Shown here: piece by piece, positions 45,866 to 57,828 of the stretch
How the letters are laid out: every line of letters begins with the position of its first letter
How positions within the stretch are numbered: position 1 is the first letter of the stretch
DNA from: Marchantia polymorpha subsp. ruderalis
Taxonomy: Eukaryota > Streptophyta > Marchantiopsida > Marchantiales > Marchantiaceae
DNA length: 64,000 nucleotides
Reading direction: 5' to 3'
Assembly: GCA_037833965.1 (NCBI GenBank)
Contig: AP031356.1
Coordinates: forward strand, 27,938,501 to 28,002,500
The notes under the pieces: model-generated
Seen by the model: the letters and a program-made list of their open reading frames with translations, nothing else
Told to the model about the DNA's origin: nothing
The model's database searches: none
Made by a program: the position numbers and the translations under genes

Positions 45866-48800
45866 ATGTTGCCCGGTGCGTCTCCACTAGCTGTGCAACA
45901 ACTGCACAGGTCAATAGCATGGTGTGTTTCCCACATGCCAATCAGCAGTCCTCCCGTTGGTCTCTCTCGCTTTCCCTGTTTCCGGAAGGATTCTGAATTC
46001 CACGGTGGTGTCCAGCCGAGTTTCCAGGCCTGGACTACTCTTCTGAATGCATGGCCTGGTATGAGATTTTTTGAAAGGAGGAGAAGACCCGGTTCTAAGC
46101 TGATGGCGTGCATGGCAAGAAACGAAGATGTTCCGGCGGATGGTGAATGTCCGAACTTTGGTACGATTCTTCTTCTTCTTTCAATTGGTCACCGAATATT
46201 CACAGAAAATGCAGGTACCTAGGCCTTAATCAGGAGCGAACCGGATCCGCTCAGCTATTCTTAGGAATCGCAATGAATTGCTGCACAGCGCACAAGCATT
46301 GCTTGCCAACTGAAATGGAAACGATTGAAATGCTTGAAAGAGTGTATAAAATTATCTGTGAACCTCTGTTGTCAGGCCACTTGAGCTGCACTGCACTTTC
46401 TTTCCTATAAAATGTGTTGTTATTTTTGTGGATGAGCACACAAAGGCTGTTGTGCACGTAGAATCATATATTTCTCCTTTCATCACGATATACAAGCAGG
46501 CTTCTGCCGCTGCTTCTCAATAATAGAGCTGTTACAAGGAGCTTACTGATTGTCCCAACAGGTGTAGCCGCGCAGAAAAGGCCAATATTCAGCGGAGAAA
46601 TCGATAAAAAACTGGAATCGATCGTGTCTTCCATGGAAGAATATGGGACCAACGGTATTGGACCGAAGCATGACTATCATACCCTGGCCCGACCTCAAGG
46701 GTGGATCCGCCCTGTGGATCGGACTAATCAGATATTCTGCAACCGGTCACTTAATATGAAGAGCATTGTGGCGGTAGGATTTGACATGGACTACACTCTC
46801 GCACAGTATAAAGCGGACACGTTCGAAACTCTTGCCTATGTAGGAACGGTCAAGAAACTAGTATACGACCTGCATTATCCAGAGGAGGTTGCACTCTGAA
46901 ACCCTTCAAACCTTTTCAAATTCTCTTCGTAGCTCAGCCCCTTCGCAGTTTCCCATTGTTTCTTTGTTTCTCGATAAAAATTTCTTAAACTCTCAGAGAA
47001 TGTGCAGCTGCTGGATTGGAAATTTGACTGGAGGTACATGGTAAGGGGTCTTGTGCTTGATAAGAAAAGAGGCAACATACTGAAGGTATTACCTCGCCGA
47101 ACATTATACATTAATGCATTCACTTCTGCGACTCTCTGCTTAGGCTCTAACCAATCAGCCATGTGCAGAAGCATTGGGTTTTCTTGCAAATACTCTTAGG
47201 CACTGTATCCACTATGGTATGAGGATGTAACACACACGGAATTCATGTGTCGGTTGAACAGTCATGAAGTATTGCAGGCTAACACATGGTTTGCCTTTGT
47301 CAGATGGATCGACATAAATATGTGAAGGTTGCATATCATGGTTTCAAAGAAATGTCCAGAGATGACAGGCAAGCAGCATATGGCAGCACTCTGTCTCGAG
47401 AATCTTTTGACGAGCCAGATTATGCCCTTATAGACACCTTATTTTCCCTGGCAGAAGCTTATTTGTTTGCACAGGTTGTCGAGCTGAAAGACTCTCACCC
47501 TGAAAGAATACCATCAGGCGCCGAGTATGATACGATTCTCTACCTTTGGTTTTCTAAAACAATTCGTTATTATAATCTGTTGAGTTAGTGCTTCCTCGAA
47601 TACTGTATTGTGGTAAAAATGAACTAACATATCCCTAAATATTCCAGTTATGCCCAAATTTACCGGGATGTTCGGGCAGCTGTTGACTTGTGCCATAGAG
47701 ATGGCACCTTGAAGCAAGCTGTGGCCAACAATCCTTCAATGTAAGTCAATGTCATCGCGCATCGATTTTTTTAAAACTGTATGCTTGTTAGAGTGGTTCA
47801 GGCATAGTGCTGTGCACATTGCCTTTCTCTTTATTTCCAGCCATAATCAGAGCATCGCTGATTACACGACCTCGTTCGTCAATTTCACGGATTATAATCT
47901 CAACAGTTATTTATCTTCTCTTTTAATATTCTATCCCTGTACTGTCAAATGATAATCTTATATGCTGAAGAAAGGAAGATTAATGGAGCATCCTTGTGAG
48001 CGTTTCACCCCACTAGTATTAATCTTCGACGGATGTTCCCATTTTCAATGAATTGAGCAGGTACATTTATGAGGACCCGAAGTTGGTCCCGATGCTCAGG
48101 ATGCTCAGGGAGTCCGGTCGTTTGACGTTTCTAGTGACAAACAGGTAGAGAACGCGTGTTTTGTCAAGATTTGAATCACCTGACAAATGGGAGTTTAGGT
48201 GGCGTTATTGGTGCAAGAGAGAAAAATTGTCCCAAATAGCCGATGAATGGCGCTGCTTATCCATCGGAAAGAAGTTTGCATATTCTTGTTCTTCCTTGAA
48301 CCACCTGACAGACTGAGTTTGCGTTTTATTTTGCAGTCTATGGGACTACACGCATGTAGTTATGAACTTCCTTTTCGGCAAGTGTGGAACAAAAGGTGGA
48401 GTTCCCCGTGATGACGAGTGGCTTAGCTATTTCGATATCGTTATCACTGGCAGGTGTGTTATTTGCTCTCTTCGTGTGTTTCTCCATATTAGAAGCTTTT
48501 AAGTAACAAGATTGTACATTACACTCGCAGTGTTTAACAATATCATACTCTATTTATGTACAGGCTTCGAGAGGCTTAGATTGTACCACCTCGCCACAGA
48601 CCTAGTATTCTTTTGATATGGATTGCTTCCGCTACGCTTTGCTTGCTTATATTTGCAATTGGAGTCATAGTTTTTCTGTACCAACATTTCTTCATTGCAT
48701 CTGTAACTTTCATGCTTCTTCTCAAACATTCCCTTAAGAGTAGAAACCATCTTAAGCGTACTGTTTGATGACGAACACGTTAGACGATGGGACAGGCTCT

Positions 48801-51800
48801 GAGGTCCATCTTCCACACGTTTGTGATTTTTACGAGAAGGTGCTTGAACCTTTTGGCGGTGTATTCTTCTGAACTTCTCGTCCATTTCTCCCTTTGTACG
48901 GTGTAATGACCTGCCCCTCGTATTTTTATGGGTTGATAGCATCTTCTTATAATGAGTAACAAGAAAGTTGAGATTTGCCTGCCTTTTATCTTTCGGAATC
49001 TTCTAGCTTACACAATTTTTTTAGAGACTGTCTCATTGACTACTAGACCTGGGTTGCTACTTCTTTAGCTTACCAAAATTAAGTGATGTCATGAACGCAC
49101 CCAGGCTTAGTCTTCTTGCTTATAACTCCTCTGCTCTAAAAATCACACTAAAAAGCTTTTGGGCTTATCAGTCTACAGTTTTTCGTCAGCATAGTTTCTC
49201 AAAGGCTTCTCTGGTTACCGATTATATTCAGCCTTTTCACGAGGAATTTGTAGCTGCGACTGGATTGTGAATCGGCTGGAAGAAACTAAAGAAAAGGAGG
49301 AACTTGCTTGGCATCGGTAGACTAGAATTCGCGTCCTCATATCGCCAGCGAGGGCACGGGATCTATGGTTCGATTGCGGTTATTATTGCATTACTTTATG
49401 GTCTCTGGACAAACGTACGATGTTCATCGTGTGCGTTGTTTCTTGTAAGCAGCGCCAAGCCTGCATTTTTTATGGAGAGTAATCGTGCGCCTCTACTCGA
49501 AGTCGATCTCAAATCGGGAATGATGCTCAATACTGACAACGGCAGCCCTCTAGCTCAGGTACAAATTACCGATGGACACCAAACGCCAAACTGAATATTT
49601 TTTTTGTCTGCAATATTTTCCAAGGTATACAGTTTCTATCGTGCGAAGGAATCTACACTTGTTCTCTATCCACTTTTTACTGTAGGAAGAGACCTCTTTA
49701 ATTTATGTTTTCTTCTTATTCCAGATAGGAGAGTCGACTGTGGACACTCAAACGTGTCTAAATGACAGACCTGGCAAAGCATGCAGAGTGTTTCAGGTAA
49801 GGTCCTCTGACACCAACTCGACTGTAAGAATACCTCGAGAAATAGACATTCATAGTTATAGGAATTCTATAACAATCTACACACCACCAAAACCTTCGTG
49901 GCATCACACTTCTCTGAACTCAAACATGAAATCTACACCTCTATGTGGAGTTCACGTCTATAGAGATTGTTTCCCAACATGTGTACTCGTCTGGTTGGTC
50001 GGTTGCTTGAATGATACAGCGGTTAAACAAAGGAAAATAGAGTTCAATCTACGTAATTCTTCAAGGAGCACTATTTTTTTGTGAACTTTTATATAGATGA
50101 TTGACGAGGGTATTCTGTTTTCTAATATCAGAAATCTTTTAAGGTCAAGAATCTGATTGTATCTGAACTTGTATCTTTATTGAGACCAGGCCCTTGTTGT
50201 AGATATAGAAGTAGTCTTAAAAGAAATCTGAAGCTCGCTGTGTTATCAGGGAGGAAGTGTTACACATCTACACAAACTGCTCGGCATTGAGGCCAGCGCC
50301 CAGGTATTAAAGATTGCGATTGTAGTCAGTTCTATCGACTTTTTTCCTTATTCATCATCATATGTTTGGGTTATCTACAGGTTTCCTTCCCCGGTTTTAT
50401 TCATCCACTGAAATCAGCTGTTTTCTCTAATTTCAGGTGATGTATGTCGGAGATCATATATACGGGGATATTTTGAGAAGCAAGAAGGCTCTGGGTAATA
50501 TAGACTAAACTAATAGACAATCAGTTTTAAATTTTGAAACCTCTCGCTCACCCGCACTCGTAGTCTGCTCAATAAGTTGGTAGCCTGGGCTCGTCAGCTA
50601 GACAAAAGCCAGTTGACCGTCGAGATCACATAAACCAACTTCACTGTTGTTTGTGTGACACCTTGGAAACAAATTTCCTTTAATGAATTGCTTTTATCAA
50701 TTACACCGTACTGCTAAGAGTTTTTTTTTCATCGAGTTTAGGTTGGAGAACGATGCTTGTGGTACCTGAACTTGAAAAGGAGATGGAGCTTCTGAAAGAT
50801 ACAGCTGAGCTTCACAAGGTAATACCATGCAGATATGGCCTGAAATTTCAGCTGTTTGGACTCACAACCAGACTACTTGACAGGGCGCGATGGTTCTCAG
50901 GCTATGAATGACATAGAGTGATGTGTACGCTTGTATATCATCTGTTTCAACGAGCACCGGGCACCTAGGGTGCGCGTTTCTATCGTTTCCAGACATTGTC
51001 AGGCAATGAGCAATTTATGCAGTTGTAGTGCAGAGTGCCACCTTCAATATGCGTAAAGAATCAAGTATTATAATATTGCCCGAATTGTGTGAAACAGGAA
51101 GTCCAGATATTGCGTCAACTGCGTGATACATTGGAAGACACGTTGCAACAGTTGCTCTGGCAAGTGCAGTAAGTATAAACTCGTCATGACCTCTTTTATA
51201 TGGTTGGAATTTTTTATTGTGAGCAAAGTGTTTTGAAAATCTGACTGACTTCGAGATTTTAAGAACATTAACCTAAGGATGTGTACTATGTTTAATGCAA
51301 TAAATCGCTGCTCCTCTCAACAAGGTGTTGTAGAATTGCCAGGCAATAATTATCAGCTGCTTGTCTGTTAAACGTGTTGTACAAATTTAGATTTGGAGAA
51401 ACGGCTGAAATGAGGAAGGCAGCACAATCTGAGATTGAACCAGTCCAGGTGAGGTCATCACTAAATGGCCTTGTTTTCATTTCACTTCCTATTCGGAAGT
51501 GAAGTGAAGCGAAGCGCGGGCCTGTTTTCATTTCATTGTCCGGTATTCCTCTTGTCAAAACAAAATGTGAACAGTAGCATTTGAGAATATCATCGAGACG
51601 TTCACTTGCCATTCTTCTAGCTAACAGCAGTAGAATCGAGTGGGCCTTGTGCAGACTCGGAGGGATAGGATCAGGGAACAACATCGTTTTGCTCAAAGGG
51701 AGTGCCATCATAGGGTAAGTATTAACCTCGCGTACTCGTCCTTCGTATTGGTTGCTATGTTAAGTACATCTTCAGGCGTGAAGTACATATCTCAGTTTTC

Positions 51801-52202
51801 ATTTTTGTTTAAATTTTTTGTGTTTATAACCTCATTTGTACCTGGTTTCCTTGGAGAACCTTAAGTATATGAGAGTGGTACGATGATGTAGTTTCATAAA
51901 GTGTGGGGTCAACTGATGAAGACGGGCTATCAAAATTCGCGCTTTGGCCACCAGGTGGGAGTTGATCCTTTTTTAATTAACTTCCATTATTTTCTTTCTC
52001 TCCAAGCCTCAGTCTTTAATTTTTTAACTGTAATGTGTATGAAGATTGATATTTTGCGGGTTGGGGTGTCTGGGTATAGGTGGAACGATTTGCGTGCCTG
52101 TACACGAGCCAAGTTACCAATCTCTGCCATTATTCACCAGATAAACTGTATAGACCAACTGAGGACTACATGCCTCACGAAATGGATGTGCTGAATATGT
52201 AG
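45866..52202 (+). CDS. HAD-superfamily 5'-nucleotidase (cytosolic purine 5'-nucleotidase / NT5DC-like)
   Basis: Seventeen exons: 45866-46160, 46562-46887, 47008-47085, 47304-47524, 47648-47740, 48061-48144, 48337-48453, 49453-49558, 49725-49796, 50250-50303, 50437-50494, 50742-50818, 51098-51168, 51391-51448, 51634-51714, 51892-51954, 52080-52202. They give 658 residues, near plant family length. It belongs to the IMP/GMP-type nucleotidases that dephosphorylate nucleoside monophosphates. HAD motif I is FDMDYT (Asp173, Asp175), motif II is LVTNS (363-366 region), and motif IV is YVGDHIYGD (485-493). The family-typical RLAQREYH-like (here RFAQREC), WGQLMKTGYQNSRF and YRPTEDYMPHEMDVL blocks close the protein. 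The basic ~98-residue N-terminus may be an organelle-targeting extension; the exact start is less certain than the rest. Exon 2 uses the donor GTTGCA. Exon 15 has two in-phase acceptors (51634 or 51655), so seven residues there are uncertain. Substrate specificity is inferred. Confidence 0.93.
51467..51535. repeat. Short direct repeats flanking a hairpin in a 5'-nucleotidase intron
   Basis: A ~17-bp direct repeat (GGCC(T)TGTTTTCATTTCA) occurs at 51467-51484 and 51519-51535. Between the copies, TTCACTTCC and GGAAGTGAA form a 9-bp stem with a 5-nt loop (51481-51503). The segment is intronic, between exons 14 and 15. Confidence 0.7.
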
Positions 52203-53934
52203 ATAGTCAGGTTTCAGTTCTTTAATTTGTCCAATGTATAGATTGTCCTGTAGGTTTCCAAAATCGATCAAAAAGTAATCTCTTCCAATGTTAGCGACAG
52301 AGAAGGTTACTGGAGATGGAATATATGGAATTTCTATTTGTGTACAGAACTATTGATTACAACGCAATCAGGCGTTTCATGTAGAAGTTCTCATTTATAG
52401 GTGGCAACTTAGAAGAATGTCCAGGGCGTCAGTTGTGTCGTATAAAAGCCTGTAACTATGCAATGAAGTAATTCACTTGCAAGAATGGAGTAGTATTCTT
52501 CACTAAGTGGTTGAACGTAGAAACAGCCTCGTAGTTCTGACTGTATGTCTACACCAGTATCATGTTTACTGAGTTGTAGAAGTAGTCAACTATCCTTGTT
52601 ACAACTCTTACACTAAATTATTATTCATCACGATGCGTTTATACTGATATCGAACGAGTGTATGCAACAATACTGGTTAAAACTGTAAATTAATTTGGTA
52701 TCCCTCGATTTCATTATTTGCAACCTCCGATCTTCTTATATTATGAAAGAGAAGCGAGGATGGAATGGGGAATGAATAACCACATCTCCTTACAGAACTT
52801 GTTTTTTATACCGTGTGATCGGTGGGTTGTGCGTGGTGGAAAAGCGCAAGTGAAGATTTCTAATGGCTTCATGATCTAGAACCGCCGAACTCAAACCAAA
52901 TCTGAATGTGCAATTGTGAGAAGCTATGAACCTTGACAAGGACGAAGAATCAAAAAATTAAAATCATGACGCGACTGGCAGAGAATTCTCCATTTGGGAT
53001 GATCTATGTGACTTCATTCTCTGTCATATGAGGTCAGAGAAATGGCAGATATGGAGTATAAAGAGCAGTGAAATCTCTTCAACCCAAATCAAAGCCCCGA
53101 AGAAAACTTTAAACGGTTGCTAAGGGAAAAGAAGTTGCCTACTTTCTATTGTGACAAATCACTGTGTCTCCTACTTTGTCTCTATCGTCTCCTAAATGTA
53201 GATCTCCTAATAGCATGGCGATAAGTGAGACAAGGAATAAATATCATCAATCAAAATTACAAGCCACAAGTATTGAGCTAGATAAATGTCCGTCAATACA
53301 TATATCATTTATACTCGATCAAACCCCTAAACAAACCGTCCAGTTCTCAGCCAAGCGCTTCTTGTATCTTAATGGCAGTATATTAAGATATCTACCTCAA
53401 GCACTCCCCATACTTGCAAATGTTAGCAGCATAACTCGTCTTTACAGCTCACCGCGCGTGATGTCAGTATTTTCATCGAAGCAAAGAGCTGATATAACCT
53501 CTACAAGCGAATAACACAAACAAAATTATAATGAAAAAAACCTGTGTGCATACTATTACAATGCTTAGAATTTCTAGCTACTTCAAGAACTCAATCTCAG
53601 TTGTGATGGAAAATGAGGATTTTTAGTGGATATGTTTAATAATGTGGGACTCACATTGAACTAACATCTCCGCTAATGACACCCCCAATTTTAAATTTTA
53701 ATTTTAATTTTGATGTCAATATGGCTACTTTTAACGATTTATACGATTCAACGATTTATATTCATGAAGTTTCGCATTCATTCCATATTAATAATGTTCA
53801 TTTTTAATAGTGCTTTCCATCTAACCAATCAGAGCGCGAGAAAAGTGCGCATGGGTTCTTTAAAATTTGAGGTGAGTGGTGAATAGCGAAGTGAATGGTG
53901 ACTCGAGGTTCCCAAAATCAAATTGTACATATCC
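52203..53934. other. Gene-free spacer after the 5'-nucleotidase
   Basis: The 3' untranslated region of the nucleotidase gene probably occupies the first few hundred bases. The remainder has only short frames without recognisable motifs. Composition becomes AT-rich towards the transposon at 53,935. Confidence 0.5.
53925..53934. repeat. Target-site duplication, left copy
   Basis: GTACATATCC directly abuts the left terminal inverted repeat of the element at 53935. An identical copy abuts its right end at 54363-54372. Confidence 0.75.
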
Positions 53935-54362
53935 AGGCATGGTTCTATTAGGCGACCGTATATACGGTCGCCTAAATTATCTAAACTTGATGGTGATTAG
54001 GCGACTAAATTAAGGGAGTTAAGATTTGGCGTGTACATGTTATAAGCAATGGAGAGTGGACACGTATGTAGAATTGATGGATTTTTTTTAAAAAAAATTA
54101 TACATTAATGGAATTTTTTTAGAAAAAAAATTTGAAAAATTTTTACTTTGAAAAAAAAGTTTAGTAAACTAAATTAGCCTAAATAAATTTTTAGAAATTA
54201 AATTGATCTAAATTACCTTTTAAGTGTATAGAAAATTAGCCTAAATGAACTTTGTAAGGAGACTAAATTCGCCTAAATTAATGTTTTTGAATAGACTAAA
54301 GTAAGTTTTTCGAGGAGACTAAATTATACGTATTTCGGTGGGAGACTATTATATCCATGCCC
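53935..54362. mobile_element. Non-autonomous DNA transposon (MITE, probably Mutator-like)
   Basis: A 428-bp non-coding element is bounded by imperfect terminal inverted repeats. The left end starts AGGCATGGTTCTATTAG and the right end, reverse-complemented, starts GGGCATGGATATAATAG. It is flanked by an exact 10-bp direct repeat, GTACATATCC, at 53925-53934 and 54363-54372, which looks like a target-site duplication. Ten bases falls in the 9-11 bp range typical of Mutator-like elements. Just inside the left end is a perfect 28-bp palindrome (53948-53975). The interior is AT-rich and made of degenerate units containing GAGACTAAATT and GCCTAAAT. No transposase frame is present, so movement would need a partner elsewhere. 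Confidence 0.75.
53948..53975. repeat. Perfect 28-bp palindrome inside the MITE end
   Basis: The half-site TTAGGCGACCGTAT is followed immediately by its reverse complement, with no spacer and no mismatch. It starts 13 bp inside the left end of the element. It could be a cruciform, a transposase-binding subterminal site, or the junction of a nested tail-to-tail rearrangement. Confidence 0.9.
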
Positions 54363-54372
54363 GTACATATCC
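54363..54372. repeat. Target-site duplication, right copy
   Basis: GTACATATCC is identical to the left copy at 53925-53934 and directly follows the right terminal inverted repeat. Confidence 0.75.
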
Positions 54373-55013
54373 CAAGAAGCAGAGCGACTCCCTAAAATGT
54401 CCAATGTTCAGGCGCAGTTCAAACTGCAAGGCACAAAGACCCGGACAACCAAGAGCACAAAGAGATGGTAGTTTGATACAATTTTGCAGTACTCTTCTCA
54501 CTATGTTACCAAACAATGCATCTTGTCACAATTAATGAATATTAATCTCACTATCAAATGTTATTTATGGATAAATATTGAGAATAAATGAACATCTATA
54601 ATGTGAATTTTAGAAATTCTAAGACTACAATTGCATGCACACAGCGAAGAGAACAATGAAAAGAAAGATCTTGATATATGTTATTGTATAAATGAATTAG
54701 TAATAGAATTTATCAAAATTAAATTTAGCTATAATATTTTTAATTGATTTATTAATCAAAATAATTTTAGAAAATTTAAGTGAACATTGTTAATTTGATT
54801 TTTATCAAAATTGGGAATTCAATGAGAATAAATTTTGATTACATTTTAATAGGTTTAATCAAATAGTGAAAAAATCATTGATTAAAATAAATCTAAAATT
54901 GATTTTGTATTAAATGAAAATTTTAAATTTTTCGGATAATGACATGACATTTTTATGTAATGTCACTATCTCAAACTAAGGACAAACCAATTTGTAGATA
55001 ATTCAAATACTCT
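54373..55013. other. AT-rich spacer between the MITE and the 5.8S fragment
   Basis: This stretch is extremely AT-rich from about 54,540 and has no frame, repeat border or RNA gene that I can support. Confidence 0.5.
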
Positions 55014-55103
55014 AATTCGCGGAATTCTGCAATTCACACTAGATATCGCATTTCGCTGCGTTCTTCATTGTTGCGGGAGCCAAGATATCCGTTGTTGAGA
55101 GTC
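55014..55103 (-). pseudogene. Truncated 5.8S ribosomal RNA fragment (antisense orientation)
   Basis: Read on the minus strand, about 90 bases match the 5' half of eukaryotic 5.8S rRNA. The landmarks in order are GACTCTCAACAACGGATATC, TGGCTCCCGCAAC, ATGAAGAACGCAGCGAAATG, GTGTGAATTGCAGAATTCCG and CGAAT. A normal 5.8S is about 160 bases, so the 3' part is missing. The core GAAGAACGCAGCGAAATGCGAT is intact, while a few positions beside it differ from what I remember of plant 5.8S. No recognisable 18S, ITS or 26S sequence adjoins it; both flanks are AT-rich spacer. It is therefore a dispersed rDNA relic, not a functional rRNA gene. Confidence 0.88.
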
Positions 55104-57828
55104 TTAAGTTTTTTTTCTCTTCTCAAAGGGCAGATGACATGTTTTTACGTAATGAATATTAGTTGAACTAACCATAGTTTATTTTTTATAAAATTAAACA
55201 ATGATTATCATACTATCTATCAAGTAAGTTTCAAGAATTCATTGTATAAGAACTTGTATTACTAAGAAGTTTCAGTCATACTATCATATTAGAATGTCGA
55301 TGGTGTTTGGAATTGAGTGATGAATTGACAAATTGTGTGAAAAATTGATTGGAATACAGGCATGTAGATTACTCATTTTTTTCTAGAACAATTATAAAGT
55401 ACCACAAATTCATATGAGTTAAACTTGAATGAGAATCAACCAGAGATCATGCTTCTGAAACGAACTATTGATAAACAATGACATAGAACCTAACAGAGAC
55501 GAATTATATCCCAATGTATTGTCATCCAACACAACAACATTCGCGGTGTATGCTATGCCCAGGAGACAATTCATTACTGTATAGATAATGTTAAGTGCAA
55601 CAAGTTTGCTACTCGCACTAAATAATACAGTTGAACTAGTCAACACTTTAGCCAAAAACCTATAACCATTAGTTCTGACAAGCTTTAACTATAAGAATTT
55701 CTCACATTCAAACAAATATAATTTGGTCTGTGTACCCTTAGATTATTTTTCAATGTTTTTCATTTTTAAATGTTGAAAAATGTCTCATGTCTTCTTATCT
55801 TTGTAAAAAAAAATAAAAAGAAGTACTTTTTCTTTGATTGAAAATTATTCCAAAAAAAGTGCATGAAAAAATTTCTAAGAAGTTAGATTTAGAAATTTTT
55901 CCTTAATTGTTATATAAAATCGGAAATTTTGTAAGTTACATATTACGAAATCTATTATGATCATTTTACTCTGCCCGTAATATTATATGATAATACTCAT
56001 GGGATCATAAGAAGACTTTTCATGGATCTGTCAAACATTGCTTGAAACTCATGTAAAACCTTATTGTTGAAAAAAATCTTCAATAGATTTTAATTCACAT
56101 CCTTTATTTCATTTGTGAAATATTTTTTCCATCCTAACGGAGTCTGACTTCGGGCTCAGTCAGGAGGTTAAAATTGAAGGTTATCACAATATGCCGATTG
56201 AGAAATGTGGCGACTGGTGTCAATGACATTGCACTTGACAACGCGGCCCTAGAAAAAAGCAAAAGGAGAGGATATGGAAGAACAAAATTGAAACGTTTGC
56301 TTGCTTCTGGCGGCATGTGTGGCCCTGGAGCTTTTATGGCAGAACTTTTCGCGAAGATTTGCTGCTCGGTGCCAGGAAGAGCAGGAACGCTACATCATCT
56401 GCGTTCCGGATATGCAACCTGCTGCCCGCGGGAGGCGAGAAATGGAAAGCGAGAAAAGCAAAAGGTGCGGTTTTAGCAGCTCTCCAGTCAGCATACTGAA
56501 TAATGCCGACTATGCCCAATCCTATTTGACTTGACCCTTCCTCAGGCCGGATGTCGGCGGGTATCATATTTCCTTGCGCGGTCTCAATGATAGACGTTGC
56601 AATTCTTCCAGTGCAATCATAAATATCACATACACATCTGCTCAAACCTTGCCACAAAGCCTTTGAATCGTGAAGAGACATTAGTCAAATTATAGACTAT
56701 GAAAAATATGTTTGTTGTTTTGGTACTATCAATTTTAAATTTTATTTTATTTACTATAAACATATCTTTTGAATACATTAATGAATAAAAATTATAATAG
56801 ATTATATTATGATGATATATTCACAAATTATTTAAAATAATTATATTTATTTATGAATATTTCAAGATGTAATAATTATATATATAACTTTTTAGAAGAT
56901 AAATATAATATATTCATCATAAAAATATATGATAATACATAAGAGAAATAATTCAGACATATTTACATATAATGCTTACAAATTTGTCATGTGAAGATTT
57001 TATTTATATAAAGACATAATTCTAAATAATAAATTCACTAATAAATTTTAAAAATATATTTTCAATAATTTTTATGTTTTAATAAAAAGTTTATTATTAA
57101 CATTATAATTAAAAATTATAAAAGAAATTTAAATAAGATAAATAATATGCTGAATATTAACATAAGAATTATAAAAATATTTATTTATAAATTATATAAT
57201 AAATATAATAATCATTACATAAAATTTAGTAAAAATATAAAATTATCTTAATAAATATATTCGATTTCGTATATATAATTTTTTAAATTATTATAATTAT
57301 AAATATATCGACTTGTATATAACATGTTAAAAATAATATAAAACACTATAGACGCTATATAATGATTCTTTAATGATTGATATTCAATCTTAGAAACATT
57401 ATAATATATAGGGAGAATGATGACTCACAACACTAATTCCAAATCGTTCTAATTTTAACGTCAAATAAGTAAAAAACGCTATCACCGTTTGGGCCAAGTG
57501 AAGTTATGAGAATGGCTGTGACACGGGTCATTTTTCTTCTACATGCGTCACCTACCAGATGCGGAATTATTCCAAATGTGGCACCGGTTCGCGCGTTAAT
57601 ATGTTGGGCGTGTACACGGTCGATTTGAATTCGAGCACATGGCAGTGATGGCGAGGGGTCTGATGAACATCGACTTCCTCCAATGCACTGAGAATTTGCC
57701 AATGAGCGGCATCATGGAGCTCATGACCATGAAGTATCCGCGCAGCTGAGAAACTTTAGCGTTTGTGCAGTTGAGGGCGCTATCTCGTCTGCAAGCTTCG
57801 CGATTTCGTGAGAAGGAGATCGGATAGA
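55104..57828. other. AT-rich spacer with an internal GC-richer island, then the TRAIP promoter side
   Basis: Most of this stretch is very AT-rich, especially 56,700-57,420. An island of balanced composition at about 56,135-56,690 is open in several frames on both strands, but none gives a recognisable protein. The last 400 bp before 57,829 return to mixed composition and should contain the promoter and leader of the RING-finger gene. Confidence 0.5.
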
